A DNA stretch of 8,529 nt from DATMYQ01 sp035560935 (GTDB lineage: Bacteria; Bacillota; Negativicutes; Sporomusales; Sporomusaceae), in contig DATMYQ010000369.1 of assembly GCA_035560935.1 (NCBI GenBank), forward strand, positions 1 to 8,529. The letters run 5' to 3'. Position numbers and translations under genes: made by a program. The notes beneath the pieces were generated by a model. The model was not told where the DNA came from, did no database searches, and saw only the letters and a list, made by a program, of their open reading frames with translations. Within the stretch, counting starts at the first letter, position 1. Every line of letters starts with the position of its first letter. Below, piece after piece: positions 1 through 6,813 of this stretch.

Positions 1-2
1 GG

Positions 3-8
3 TATAAT
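3..8 (+). promoter_or_regulatory. Possible -10 box for the tpsA-tpsB unit
   Basis: A perfect TATAAT hexamer lies 63 bases before the tpsA start codon. The matching -35 would fall outside the window, so only half of the promoter can be seen. If used, transcription would start near position 15 and give a leader of about 57 bases containing the small hairpin and the ribosome site. A six-base match can arise by chance, so this is tentative. Confidence 0.4.
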
Positions 9-28
9 CAGTGGGAACTTATTAGGGA

Positions 29-43
29 CTTGGCACTGCCAAG
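29..43 (+). other. Hairpin in the tpsA leader
   Basis: CTTGGCA and TGCCAAG form a perfect 7-base inverted repeat around a single C, so the real RNA loop would be at least three bases. It sits 28 bases before the start codon. The left arm (29-34) can alternatively pair with 53-58 (GCCAGG, one G-U pair), which touches the left edge of the ribosome site at 56-62. The two pairings exclude each other, so a translational effect is conceivable, but there is no run of T after the hairpin, so it is not an intrinsic terminator. I could not match it to a known riboswitch class. Confidence 0.4.
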
Positions 44-71
44 AGGTAAATAGCCAGGGAGGCGGATAGAA

Positions 72-3000
72 ATGACAGGTAAAATCAAACGCAACTTATT
101 AAGAAAAAGAAATAAACTATTAACAAATCTATCAATTGCGCTGATTGTAACAACAACTTCATGGGGATCTGTGTACGCCATACCGGTAAATAAGGACGCC
201 ACCGGCGCCACCGTTACGAAGTCAGACAATCAGCTTATCGTCAATCAGACGGCTAAAAACGCCATGTTGAACTGGAATAGCTTTAATATTGCCGCCAACG
301 AAAAGGTCACCTTCAACCAGCCGGGTACCTCAGCCGTTGCCTTCAATAAAATTTTGGACAACAATGCTTCGCAAATCATGGGGCGGCTCAGCGCCAACGG
401 CCATATATTCCTGCAAAATCCCAACGGCATCGTATTTGCCCCGGGAGCTAAGGTGGATGTGGGCGGACTGGTGGCTACCACTCTGCAAACGAAAATAGAC
501 ATGGCCGGCGATAGCGCAACCTACACCATAGCCAGCGGCGCCGGCGGGAAAATCATCAATAACGGCGATATTATCGCCCGGAACGGCTATGTGTCTTTGC
601 TTGCGCCGCAGGTGGAGAACTATGGAAATATTAATGCTGCGAAGGGAATCAATATTAATACCGGCGTAAAATTGGTATCTTACGATCTCATGGGCGACGG
701 AAAAGTGACGTTGAAACTGAACGGCGTCAATCTGGCCAACACCGCCGGCATTAACGAGGCCAACACCCTGTCTGCGCTGGATGGAATGGTCGTTTTGGGC
801 GGCACACTGACTGCCGGCCAGGCTTATGCCGCCGACGGCAGTCCAGCCGGCGTCAACCCCAGCGCCAGAAATGAGATCTATGGCAAGGGCATAGTGGCCA
901 ACGGCGAAATAGTAAACTTAGGCGGCGGCAATTCGACCATTAACGCAACCGGCAGCGCTTTGCTTCTTTATGGCGCCGACTTGCGGCAAACGGGCAAGAC
1001 CAGCCTGACTACCGGCGAATATTTTATGAATTCGTCATTGTTCAATAACCCGAAAACCGGCCTTACCATTAGTGGCGGCAAACAATTGGTTTCCGGCAAT
1101 GGACTGGTTAAACTGCCTAACGGCAACCTGGTGATATACGATCCGGCCTGGAGCGGTAATAGAGGAATGGCGTCTTTTATCAACCTGAACAATCTTTCCG
1201 GCAATCTGTTGGGTATATCCTCCGCCAATAGCCTCGTCGGAACCTACGGCGGGGATAAAGTATCCTCCGGCGGCATAGTAACGGTCGGCACCGGCGGCAA
1301 TAACTATCTGGTCGTCAGCCCCTACTGGCAGGCTGCGCCAAACGACAACCGGGGAGCGGTGACTTGGGCGAGCGGCGCTAAGGGTATCGCCGGAACCATA
1401 TCGGAAAATAACAGCCTGGTGGGAAGCACGCGGGACGACCAGATCGGCTCCAATGGAATCTACGTGTTCAAAAACGGCAATTATTTGGTGCTCAGCCCGA
1501 ACTATGACTATCAAATCCCGGGGGCGTCGGTGATTGACTGCGGGGCCATCACCTGGGGGGACGGTAATCAGGGTGTGCTTGGAACGGTCGATGCTTCGCA
1601 GAACAGTTTGCTGGGCGCGTTTGGTACCGATAGTTCACGCAAAGAAGGAGACAAAATTGGACAGGATACGACGATAAACACCGGAGCGTATGTTAACGTA
1701 TACAAAAGCAATGACAATACTATCAACAACAACATCGCCATGAAGCCGAACACCCGGCTGCATGGCGGGATCGTCGAATTCAACAATGGCGACTACGCTA
1801 TTGACATGCCGGATTGGAACGGTGGAACCGGGGCCGTTGTGTTTGCCAAAAGCACGGAGCCGTTGCAGGGACGTGTCAGCACAGGAGCCAACGGCAATGC
1901 CCTGGGCGGATTCTATGCCGCCAAAGATTATGCCAAAGATCCGCAGCAAGACAGGCTAAACGGACTGGATGCGTCAATTACTCCGGTCAATACCGGTGAT
2001 CAGTTCGGTTCCGGCGGCATTATTGAATACAACGGAAAATATATCATTTTAAGTCCCAATTGGGGCAATGGCCGCGGCTTGGTCAGCCTATTGGACAATA
2101 GCTGCACGGGAACGACGACTTATAACAATGTGCTGGTAAAAAACTATAAAGATGCGAACTGGGTCGGCCAAAACGCCTCCATATATGCTGGCGTTTATCC
2201 CAATTCTTTTGTCGGATCCGGCGGATTGGCCGATCTGGGTAACGGCAAACTGGCTATTCTTAGTCCACAATATACATACATTGACAAAATAGAAAAAACA
2301 CTGGCCGCCGATTACAAACAAAATATTTTTACCAGCTTTGATTTCGGGAAAATCACCGAGAGCACCATTAATTCGTTTATCGAACCGCAGAAAGGGATTC
2401 CCACCTTGATTGGCACTCTTGTCGGCGGTTTTCAGAAGTTTTATGTGTCGAGCCAGGACAAAACCAATCTGGTAACGGCAGCGCTGAGCAATGCCGGGGC
2501 GGTGACCGTCGTGGACGTCGCCAAAAAGTCAACGACTCCGCTTGTGAACACAGTGAACAGCCTGATTGGAGCCGGCACGGGCGAAAACTTCGGGTCGCAG
2601 GTAAAAATACTGTCCAACAATAATATGCTGGTGGCTGATCCCACCTGGGACGGAAACCGGGGCGCTTTGGCGTTCATCAAAAGAGATGACCCGGCGGTTG
2701 GTAATGTATCGGAAGCCAACAGTCTGGTCGCGCATCGGCAAGATGATCGCCAGTTGTTCGGTAAAAAAATCCGTGTTGCCGATATGAATCTTATTAATGA
2801 CATTACGTATGTATTTGAAGTCGGCAATAGTAACTATTTATTGCTTAGTCCGAATTATACCATTGACCATCTGCGCGATAACAATCCATTGTTAGGACAT
2901 GAATACATTGACGCCGGAATCGCCGTGTGGGGGAATGGAACGAAAGGCACAATCGGAAGTTTGCAATACGGTTTCGGCAATTTTGATTTTCGGCCGAGAA

Positions 3001-3449
3001 ATTTTTATTCCACGAATATTGAAAGTAATCGGGCGATATTAACCCCGCTGCTTGAGTTCAAGGCCGTGAAAAACTTTGCTGTCAATAAAGCAGTGCAGGT
3101 GAACCGCGATGGTTCTTACGATATCATTAACTGGAATTATGACGGCGGCCGGGGTTCACTAACAATCCATGCCGATGGAAACCGCCCGTTGGTTGGTATG
3201 GTGCCGAAAAATTACACTTGGAAAGTATCGCCGCAAGCGATGGCCGACGGACAGGATTTGCTCGACTCGCGGGACAAACTGGATCAGTATGCCGACTCCA
3301 GTCTGGAATCAACTGAACAAATGCGGGAAGAAGGCAGCAAGGCTGTGGATAAAGTGCAAAATAATCCTGTCGCCAACCAGGGCAATATTATCGTAGATTC
3401 CGCCATAATAGCCGGAGAAAACAACCCGCCGGGAAATTTAACGAAATAG
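72..3449 (+). CDS. TpsA-type two-partner secretion exoprotein (filamentous haemagglutinin N-terminal domain, SPxW repeats)
   Basis: Exported partner of a two-partner (type Vb) secretion system, predicted to pass the inner membrane by Sec and the outer membrane through the TpsB encoded next. The ATG at 72 has a strong ribosome site (AGGGAGG, 56-62). Residues 1-36 are a long basic signal peptide with a hydrophobic core (about 20-30) and likely cleavage after VYA36. Residues about 40-200 match the TPS/haemagglutinin-activity domain: WNSFNIAANEKVTFNQP and the signature NPNGI at 116-120, then typical short beta-helix repeats (NGDIIARNGYVSLLAPQV). From about residue 334 to 1045 come about nine degenerate repeats, listed separately. 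The C-terminal 65 residues are charged and probably partly helical, with no toxin domain, anchor or autotransporter barrel. At 1125 residues it is short for an FHA-like protein. The product is most likely an adhesin or surface/biofilm protein; the ligand is unknown. The family call is firm, the biological role is inference. Confidence 0.93.
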   Translation: MTGKIKRNLLRKRNKLLTNLSIALIVTTTSWGSVYAIPVNKDATGATVTKSDNQLIVNQTAKNAMLNWNSFNIAANEKVTFNQPGTSAVAFNKILDNNASQIMGRLSANGHIFLQNPNGIVFAPGAKVDVGGLVATTLQTKIDMAGDSATYTIASGAGGKIINNGDIIARNGYVSLLAPQVENYGNINAAKGININTGVKLVSYDLMGDGKVTLKLNGVNLANTAGINEANTLSALDGMVVLGGTLTAGQAYAADGSPAGVNPSARNEIYGKGIVANGEIVNLGGGNSTINATGSALLLYGADLRQTGKTSLTTGEYFMNSSLFNNPKTGLTISGGKQLVSGNGLVKLPNGNLVIYDPAWSGNRGMASFINLNNLSGNLLGISSANSLVGTYGGDKVSSGGIVTVGTGGNNYLVVSPYWQAAPNDNRGAVTWASGAKGIAGTISENNSLVGSTRDDQIGSNGIYVFKNGNYLVLSPNYDYQIPGASVIDCGAITWGDGNQGVLGTVDASQNSLLGAFGTDSSRKEGDKIGQDTTINTGAYVNVYKSNDNTINNNIAMKPNTRLHGGIVEFNNGDYAIDMPDWNGGTGAVVFAKSTEPLQGRVSTGANGNALGGFYAAKDYAKDPQQDRLNGLDASITPVNTGDQFGSGGIIEYNGKYIILSPNWGNGRGLVSLLDNSCTGTTTYNNVLVKNYKDANWVGQNASIYAGVYPNSFVGSGGLADLGNGKLAILSPQYTYIDKIEKTLAADYKQNIFTSFDFGKITESTINSFIEPQKGIPTLIGTLVGGFQKFYVSSQDKTNLVTAALSNAGAVTVVDVAKKSTTPLVNTVNSLIGAGTGENFGSQVKILSNNNMLVADPTWDGNRGALAFIKRDDPAVGNVSEANSLVAHRQDDRQLFGKKIRVADMNLINDITYVFEVGNSNYLLLSPNYTIDHLRDNNPLLGHEYIDAGIAVWGNGTKGTIGSLQYGFGNFDFRPRNFYSTNIESNRAILTPLLEFKAVKNFAVNKAVQVNRDGSYDIINWNYDGGRGSLTIHADGNRPLVGMVPKNYTWKVSPQAMADGQDLLDSRDKLDQYADSSLESTEQMREEGSKAVDKVQNNPVANQGNIIVDSAIIAGENNPPGNLTK
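1071..3206 (+). repeat. Region encoding about nine degenerate protein repeats in TpsA
   Basis: The repeats are at protein level only; the DNA has diverged. The core of each is a turn (NGN, NGD, NGK, NNN, DGS), a hydrophobic strand, then SPxW/Y or DPxW, then RGxhxxh, and often NSLVG and GDxxGSGG leading into the next. Core positions in the protein: DPAW 357, SPYW 416, SPNY 475, MPDW 579, SPNW 661, SPQY 731, DPTW 856, SPNY 926, NWNY 1020. The first three are 59 residues apart; later ones are spread by insertions, notably about residues 500-560 and 740-840. I recall a Pfam repeat of unknown function with a very similar consensus (DUF5650), but could not check. The pattern also resembles FG-GAP propeller blades (FGSxV, SPxW, RGAhxF), without the canonical DxDxDG calcium loop. 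Confidence 0.8.
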
Positions 3450-3493
3450 GGTCCGGTTTTTATTCGGTTGGTAAAAATACATGTTCTAAGAAT

Positions 3494-3498
3494 GGAGA
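3494..3498 (+). promoter_or_regulatory. Ribosome binding site deciding the tpsB start
   Basis: GGAGA lies five bases before the GTG at 3504. The upstream candidates TTG 3468 and ATG 3492 have no good purine-rich site at the right distance, and the GGAGA itself overlaps and follows the ATG at 3492. Starting at GTG 3504 also gives a clean signal peptide beginning MIKR. This supports GTG 3504 as the true start. Confidence 0.7.
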
Positions 3499-3503
3499 TA
3501 ACA

Positions 3504-5183
3504 GTGATTAAACGTTTATGTGCTCTTTTTCTTCCCGCTCTATTGGTGACGGTGCTGGCAACTTCCAGCGCCGCTGCCGAACCGCCGACCGCCGGGGATG
3601 CTCTGCGGCAAGCCCAGGAAAATAAAGTGCAATTACCAAAAAAAGATTCGCGGGATGCGATTGAAAGTAATATCAAGGATATTCCCCAGAACGATGACCG
3701 AAAAAAAGAGGATACGACCATCCTGGTCAATGAATTTCGTTTGGAAGGACAAACCATCTATACTGCCAGTCAGCTTTTACCGCTGATTAACGAGTATAAA
3801 GGAAAAGAGTTGACCCTTGCCCAAATGCGGGAAGCGGCCGCTAAAATCTCTAATTTCTATCGGCAGCACGGTTATGTTGCGGCGATAGCCTATTTGCCGG
3901 CGCAAAAAATGGAAAACAATATATTGACGATTAAGATTATGGAAGGCCGGTATGGCAACATCGCCGTCAATAATCCGTCCCGGCTGAACCCAGCGATTTT
4001 CCATTCTTACTTTCAGGATATCCAAACAGGCACTGTGGTTAATATCAATCAACTGCAGTCGGCGATCCTGCAGATTGATGATTTGAACGGAATTGAAACC
4101 AAATCCATCTTAAAACCCGGTGCGCAAGCCGGTGAAGTGGATTTGGATCTGAGCCTGAACGGGACCAAACCGTTATCCGGCTACCTTCAGTTTACTAACA
4201 ACGGCAACGACTATACCGGTAAAAACCTGGCAGGATTCGGTGTAAGTATCAACAATATGCTGCATTACGGGGACATACTGTCATTTTCCGGACTGGCCGG
4301 TTTATCCGCTGACTCGAATGGCAAAGAAATTAATAACGGCTCGGTGAATTATCAGTTGCCGACAGCAATCCGCGGTCTGTCGCTGGGCATCGGCTACTCC
4401 AAGTTAAACTACCAATTGGGAGACGAATACGAAACGCTTGGCTATAACGGTATAGCCAAAATCTTTAGTCTCTCCGCCAAGTATACCTTAAAACGCAGCT
4501 ACCGCCAAAACAGTGCCCTGCAGTTGATTTATGAAGACAAACGCCTGACCGATAACGTCGATTCACAATATAGCAGCACAAGCAAAAAAGATAAACTGTT
4601 CACTTTGGGTTATTCAGGAAACTTCCGCGATGACAGAGGAATGACAGCCTATAGCCTGAATATCGGCATGGGAAATCTGGATTCCCCTTACGATACCAAT
4701 GCGACGAACGGTCATTTTATCAAATATAATTTAGAACTTGTCCGCTATCAAACCCTGACTGACCGGCTGGCTGTTTACGGATCGGTTAAAGCCCAATGGG
4801 CCAATAAAAATATGGATTCGTCGGAGAGATTCTCACTGGGGGGCATGAACGGCGTACGTGCTTATCCAATCGGACAAATATCCGGCGACGAAGCTACTCT
4901 GGCCAGCCTGGAACTGCGCTACAGCTTGCCTGTTCCCAAAGGAAACAGTCTGCAGGCTGTAGCCTTCTACGACACCGGGCGGGTGAAAATCAACAAAGAC
5001 CCCAGCATTACCGGCACAGAAGATCAAAACACTGTGTCCCTGGACGGTGCCGGAATAGGTCTTATCTGGAACAAAGGAAACACATTTTCTTTCAAAGTCA
5101 GCTATGCCTGGAAACTCGGCAATGAGCAGGCAATCGATGGTAAGAATGGACGGCTTTGGGTGGAAACGGTAACCTGCTTCTAA
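3504..5183 (+). CDS. TpsB outer-membrane transporter of the FhaC/ShlB/HecB family
   Basis: Outer-membrane pore that recognises the TPS domain of its partner in the periplasm and moves it across the outer membrane without ATP. The GTG start at 3504 gives 559 residues, close to the family norm (FhaC is about 550-580). Residues 1-25 are a signal peptide with cleavage likely after AAA25. Residues 26-72 hold a helix-plus-linker segment rich in charged residues, as in FhaC. POTRA1 is about 75-156 (VNEFRLEG, then NFYRQHGYVAAIAYLPAQ and VMEGRYG-like text reading IMEGRYG). POTRA2 is about 158-230. The remainder is the beta-barrel of the ShlB domain, with the conserved loop motif GVRAYP near 450-455 (the arginine that enters the barrel) and a terminal phenylalanine (WVETVTCF) as expected for BAM-dependent barrel insertion. 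It lies 54 bases after tpsA with no terminator between, so the two are probably co-transcribed. Intact by all visible signs. An upstream TTG at 3468 would add 12 residues before the signal peptide and is less likely. Confidence 0.93.
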   Translation: MIKRLCALFLPALLVTVLATSSAAAEPPTAGDALRQAQENKVQLPKKDSRDAIESNIKDIPQNDDRKKEDTTILVNEFRLEGQTIYTASQLLPLINEYKGKELTLAQMREAAAKISNFYRQHGYVAAIAYLPAQKMENNILTIKIMEGRYGNIAVNNPSRLNPAIFHSYFQDIQTGTVVNINQLQSAILQIDDLNGIETKSILKPGAQAGEVDLDLSLNGTKPLSGYLQFTNNGNDYTGKNLAGFGVSINNMLHYGDILSFSGLAGLSADSNGKEINNGSVNYQLPTAIRGLSLGIGYSKLNYQLGDEYETLGYNGIAKIFSLSAKYTLKRSYRQNSALQLIYEDKRLTDNVDSQYSSTSKKDKLFTLGYSGNFRDDRGMTAYSLNIGMGNLDSPYDTNATNGHFIKYNLELVRYQTLTDRLAVYGSVKAQWANKNMDSSERFSLGGMNGVRAYPIGQISGDEATLASLELRYSLPVPKGNSLQAVAFYDTGRVKINKDPSITGTEDQNTVSLDGAGIGLIWNKGNTFSFKVSYAWKLGNEQAIDGKNGRLWVETVTCF

Positions 5184-5184
5184 G

Positions 5185-5233
5185 ACGGTATGAGAGGTCG
5201 GGAGCTAATCGTTCCCGCCTCCTCGATTACCGT
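5185..5233 (+). terminator. Imperfect stem-loop after tpsB, possible terminator
   Basis: ACGGTA (5185-5190) pairs with TACCGT (5228-5233), and within it AGG and CGGGA (5195-5203) pair with TCCCG and CCT (5213-5220) with a bulged T. It starts two bases after the tpsB stop, a usual place for a terminator. The T run that follows is very short (TTTG), so termination would be weak or Rho-assisted; it may instead protect the 3' end of the transcript. Confidence 0.45.
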
Positions 5234-5269
5234 TTGAAAAAACGTCGAATTTCATCCGGAGATTATTTT

Positions 5270-5317
5270 ATGAGGGAAAAAACCAAAATGATCAAAACCG
5301 ATTCTTTTTGTCGTTGA
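5270..5317 (+). CDS. Possible 15-residue leader peptide ahead of the transporter gene
   Basis: An ATG at 5270 preceded by CCGGAG (5256-5261, eight bases away) opens a 15-codon frame reading MREKTKMIKTDSFCR and ends in TGA at 5315-5317. It lies in the 223-base gap between tpsB and the transporter, 90 bases before the transporter start. The good ribosome site is the only support; the peptide has no recognisable family and no obvious run of one regulatory amino acid. It could be a translated leader, a decayed gene start or chance. Confidence 0.25.
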   Translation: MREKTKMIKTDSFCR

Positions 5318-5319
5318 TA

Positions 5320-5328
5320 TGTTATCCT
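5320..5328 (+). promoter_or_regulatory. Weak candidate extended -10 for the transporter gene
   Basis: TGTTATCCT fits the extended -10 form TGnTATnnT and lies about 78 bases before the transporter ATG. No convincing -35 is found at the usual spacing, which an extended -10 can tolerate. The remaining sequence between 5184 and 5406 shows no clear operator or riboswitch that I can recognise. Confidence 0.25.
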
Positions 5329-5392
5329 AAAACTGCAAACAACTTTCAGAATTCACTGGAAAGTGTGCAGGAATTCAAAAATCAAGACGAAA

Positions 5393-5399
5393 GAGAGGG
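5393..5399 (+). promoter_or_regulatory. Ribosome binding site of the transporter gene
   Basis: GAGAGGG lies seven bases before the ATG at 5407. It marks that ATG as the start in preference to the in-frame TTG at 5308, which would add 33 hydrophilic residues before the first membrane segment and has no ribosome site. Confidence 0.75.
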
Positions 5400-5406
5400 T
5401 TTGGTT

Positions 5407-6705
5407 ATGCCATTATTATCAATTTGTGGTTTTGCAATGGTTGCGATCTTTATGTATCTCATTATGTCCAAACGGTTGTCCGCCATGGTGGCGCTGATTG
5501 CCGTACCGATTATTTTCGGTATTTCCCTCGGATTTCAACCGACACTGGGAAAAATGATGATGGACGGGGTCAAACAAGTGGCGCCGACCGGTATCATGAT
5601 CTGCTTTGCTATTTTATATTTCGGTATTATGATTGACGCGGGAATGTTTGACCCGCTGATCAAGGCGATTCTGCGGTTTGTCAAAGGGGATCCGGTGCGG
5701 ATTGCCATTGGCACTGCGGCGCTGGCGGCGCTGGTATCGCTGGACGGCGACGGTTCCACCACGTATCTGGTGACCACCACCGCGATGCTGGGAGTGCACC
5801 GGGCCGTGGGCATGAATCCGATGATTCTGCCGGCGGTGACGATTCTGCTGAACAGCGTTATGAACATTATTCCCTGGGGCGGCCCTACCGGACGGGTATT
5901 GGCCTCACTGAAAGTGGAATCCGGTGACGTGTTTGTGCCGATGATTCCGGCGATGGTTCTGGGCGTGATCTGGGTATTGTTCCTGGCGTATCGCTGGGGC
6001 AAACAGGAGCGGGTACGGTTGGGCATTATCGATTTGGACCATGCCCAAATGGCGATCGAAAATCATGACGCCGAAGTGGAAGCACTGAAACGGCCGGAAA
6101 AATTCTGGATCAACATTGCGCTGACCGTAGTACTGCTGGTGTTGCTGGTGGTGGAAATTTATCCGCTGGCTATCCTGTTTATGATCGGTACCGCGCTGGC
6201 GTTGCTGATCAATTATCCGAGCCTGAAATTGCAAGGCGAGCGGGTGGCTGCCAATGGCGCCAACGCGATGCCGGTAGTAGCCCTGATTTTTGCCGCTGGT
6301 ATCTTCATGGGAATCATGGCCGGCACGAAAATGTCCGATGTTATGGCTAAATCAATTATTGCGATGATTCCGCCTTCGATGGGACCGCATTTCCCGATTA
6401 TCTCCGCAGTATTGAGTTTGCCGGGTACGTTCTTCATGACCAATGACGCTTACTACTTCGGCGTACTGCCGGTGCTGACCAAGGCGGCTGCCGCCTATGG
6501 CATTCCGGCGGCGGAAATGGGCCGGGCCGCGTTGATTGGTCAGGGTTCCCATCTGCTCAGTCCGCTGGTGGCTTCCACCTACCTGCTGGTGGGAATGAAC
6601 AAAGTAGAGTTTGGTGATTTACAGAAATATGCGCTGTTGCCGGCCATGGGAGTTTCCTTTATCTGGCTGATTTACTGCCTGGCCATGGGCTTGATCCGGT
6701 TCTAA
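5407..6705 (+). CDS. CitMHS-family citrate (metal-citrate) : cation symporter
   Basis: Inner-membrane secondary transporter predicted to import citrate, in this family often as a complex with Mg2+ or Ca2+, driven by protons. The 432 residues match the usual length (CitM and CitH of Bacillus are about 430). About twelve hydrophobic segments are visible, in two halves separated by a polar cytoplasmic stretch near residues 195-240 (AYRWGKQERVRLGIIDLDHA onward). Family signatures are clear: SLDGDGSTTYLVTTTAM at 111-127, MNIIPWGGPTGR at 152-163, and in the second half FFMTNDAYYFGVLPVL and GQGSHLLSPLVAS. It has its own ribosome site and probably its own promoter, and ends at a strong palindrome. 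No two-component citrate sensor or citrate lyase gene is adjacent in this window, so the substrate rests on family membership alone; other di- or tricarboxylates are possible. Confidence 0.9.
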   Translation: MPLLSICGFAMVAIFMYLIMSKRLSAMVALIAVPIIFGISLGFQPTLGKMMMDGVKQVAPTGIMICFAILYFGIMIDAGMFDPLIKAILRFVKGDPVRIAIGTAALAALVSLDGDGSTTYLVTTTAMLGVHRAVGMNPMILPAVTILLNSVMNIIPWGGPTGRVLASLKVESGDVFVPMIPAMVLGVIWVLFLAYRWGKQERVRLGIIDLDHAQMAIENHDAEVEALKRPEKFWINIALTVVLLVLLVVEIYPLAILFMIGTALALLINYPSLKLQGERVAANGANAMPVVALIFAAGIFMGIMAGTKMSDVMAKSIIAMIPPSMGPHFPIISAVLSLPGTFFMTNDAYYFGVLPVLTKAAAAYGIPAAEMGRAALIGQGSHLLSPLVASTYLLVGMNKVEFGDLQKYALLPAMGVSFIWLIYCLAMGLIRF

Positions 6706-6713
6706 ACAATCTG

Positions 6714-6758
6714 CAAATTAAAAGAGACAGAACCAATGGTTCTGTCTCTTTTAATTTG
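6714..6758. terminator. Bidirectional intrinsic terminator between convergent genes
   Basis: A perfect inverted repeat with 22-base arms around a single central A (6736): the stem core is GAGACAGAACC / GGTTCTGTCTC, flanked by AAAA on the left and TTTT on the right, extending to CAAATT / AATTTG. In RNA the loop would be at least three bases. Read on either strand the stem is followed by TTTTAATTTG, so it can stop transcription from the transporter (ends 6705) and from the reverse flavoprotein gene (ends 6796). Confidence 0.92.
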
Positions 6759-6780
6759 TATGCGTGTAACGGGAATCACG

Positions 6781-6813
6781 ACGGCGGAGAGAAAATTATT
6801 TTTTCTCCGCCGT
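6781..6813 (-). other. Stem-loop spanning the stop codon of the flavoprotein gene
   Basis: ACGGCGGAGA (6781-6790) and TCTCCGCCGT (6804-6813) form a perfect 10-base stem that extends inward through one G-T and four A-T pairs to a tiny loop at the TAA stop (6796-6798). No T run follows on the reverse strand, so it is not an intrinsic terminator by itself. It may stabilise the transcript end or act together with the terminator at 6714-6758. Confidence 0.5.

Noticed and set aside
1..71. Cyclic-di-GMP or other known riboswitch in the tpsA leader
   Set aside because: Phrases such as GGGAC and TAGCCAGGG recall class I elements, but the long helices and conserved core do not fit in the visible bases, and a possible -10 lies at position 3.
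1035..1514. 159-codon reverse frame inside tpsA
   Set aside because: It lies opposite the strongly supported TPS repeat region, has no ribosome site or recognisable domain, and its translation mirrors the repeat codons.
1071..3206. DNA tandem repeat or CRISPR-like array in tpsA
   Set aside because: Repetition is only at protein level, with diverged codons and variable spacing; no identical direct repeats with spacers.
3284..3757. 157-codon reverse frame across the tpsA-tpsB junction
   Set aside because: It overlaps the end of tpsA, the intergenic gap and the tpsB signal peptide and POTRA region, all well explained on the forward strand.
72..5183. Contact-dependent inhibition (CDI) system
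   Set aside because: No toxin C-terminus, no VENN-type pretoxin motif and no immunity gene; gene order is simply tpsA then tpsB.
5308..5406. TTG-initiated 33-residue extension of the transporter
   Set aside because: No ribosome site, hydrophilic extension unlike the family, and ATG 5407 has a good site and the right family length.
5535..6026. 163-codon reverse frame inside the transporter gene
   Set aside because: Shadow of the CitMHS coding strand, which has clear family motifs here; no independent start signal or domain.
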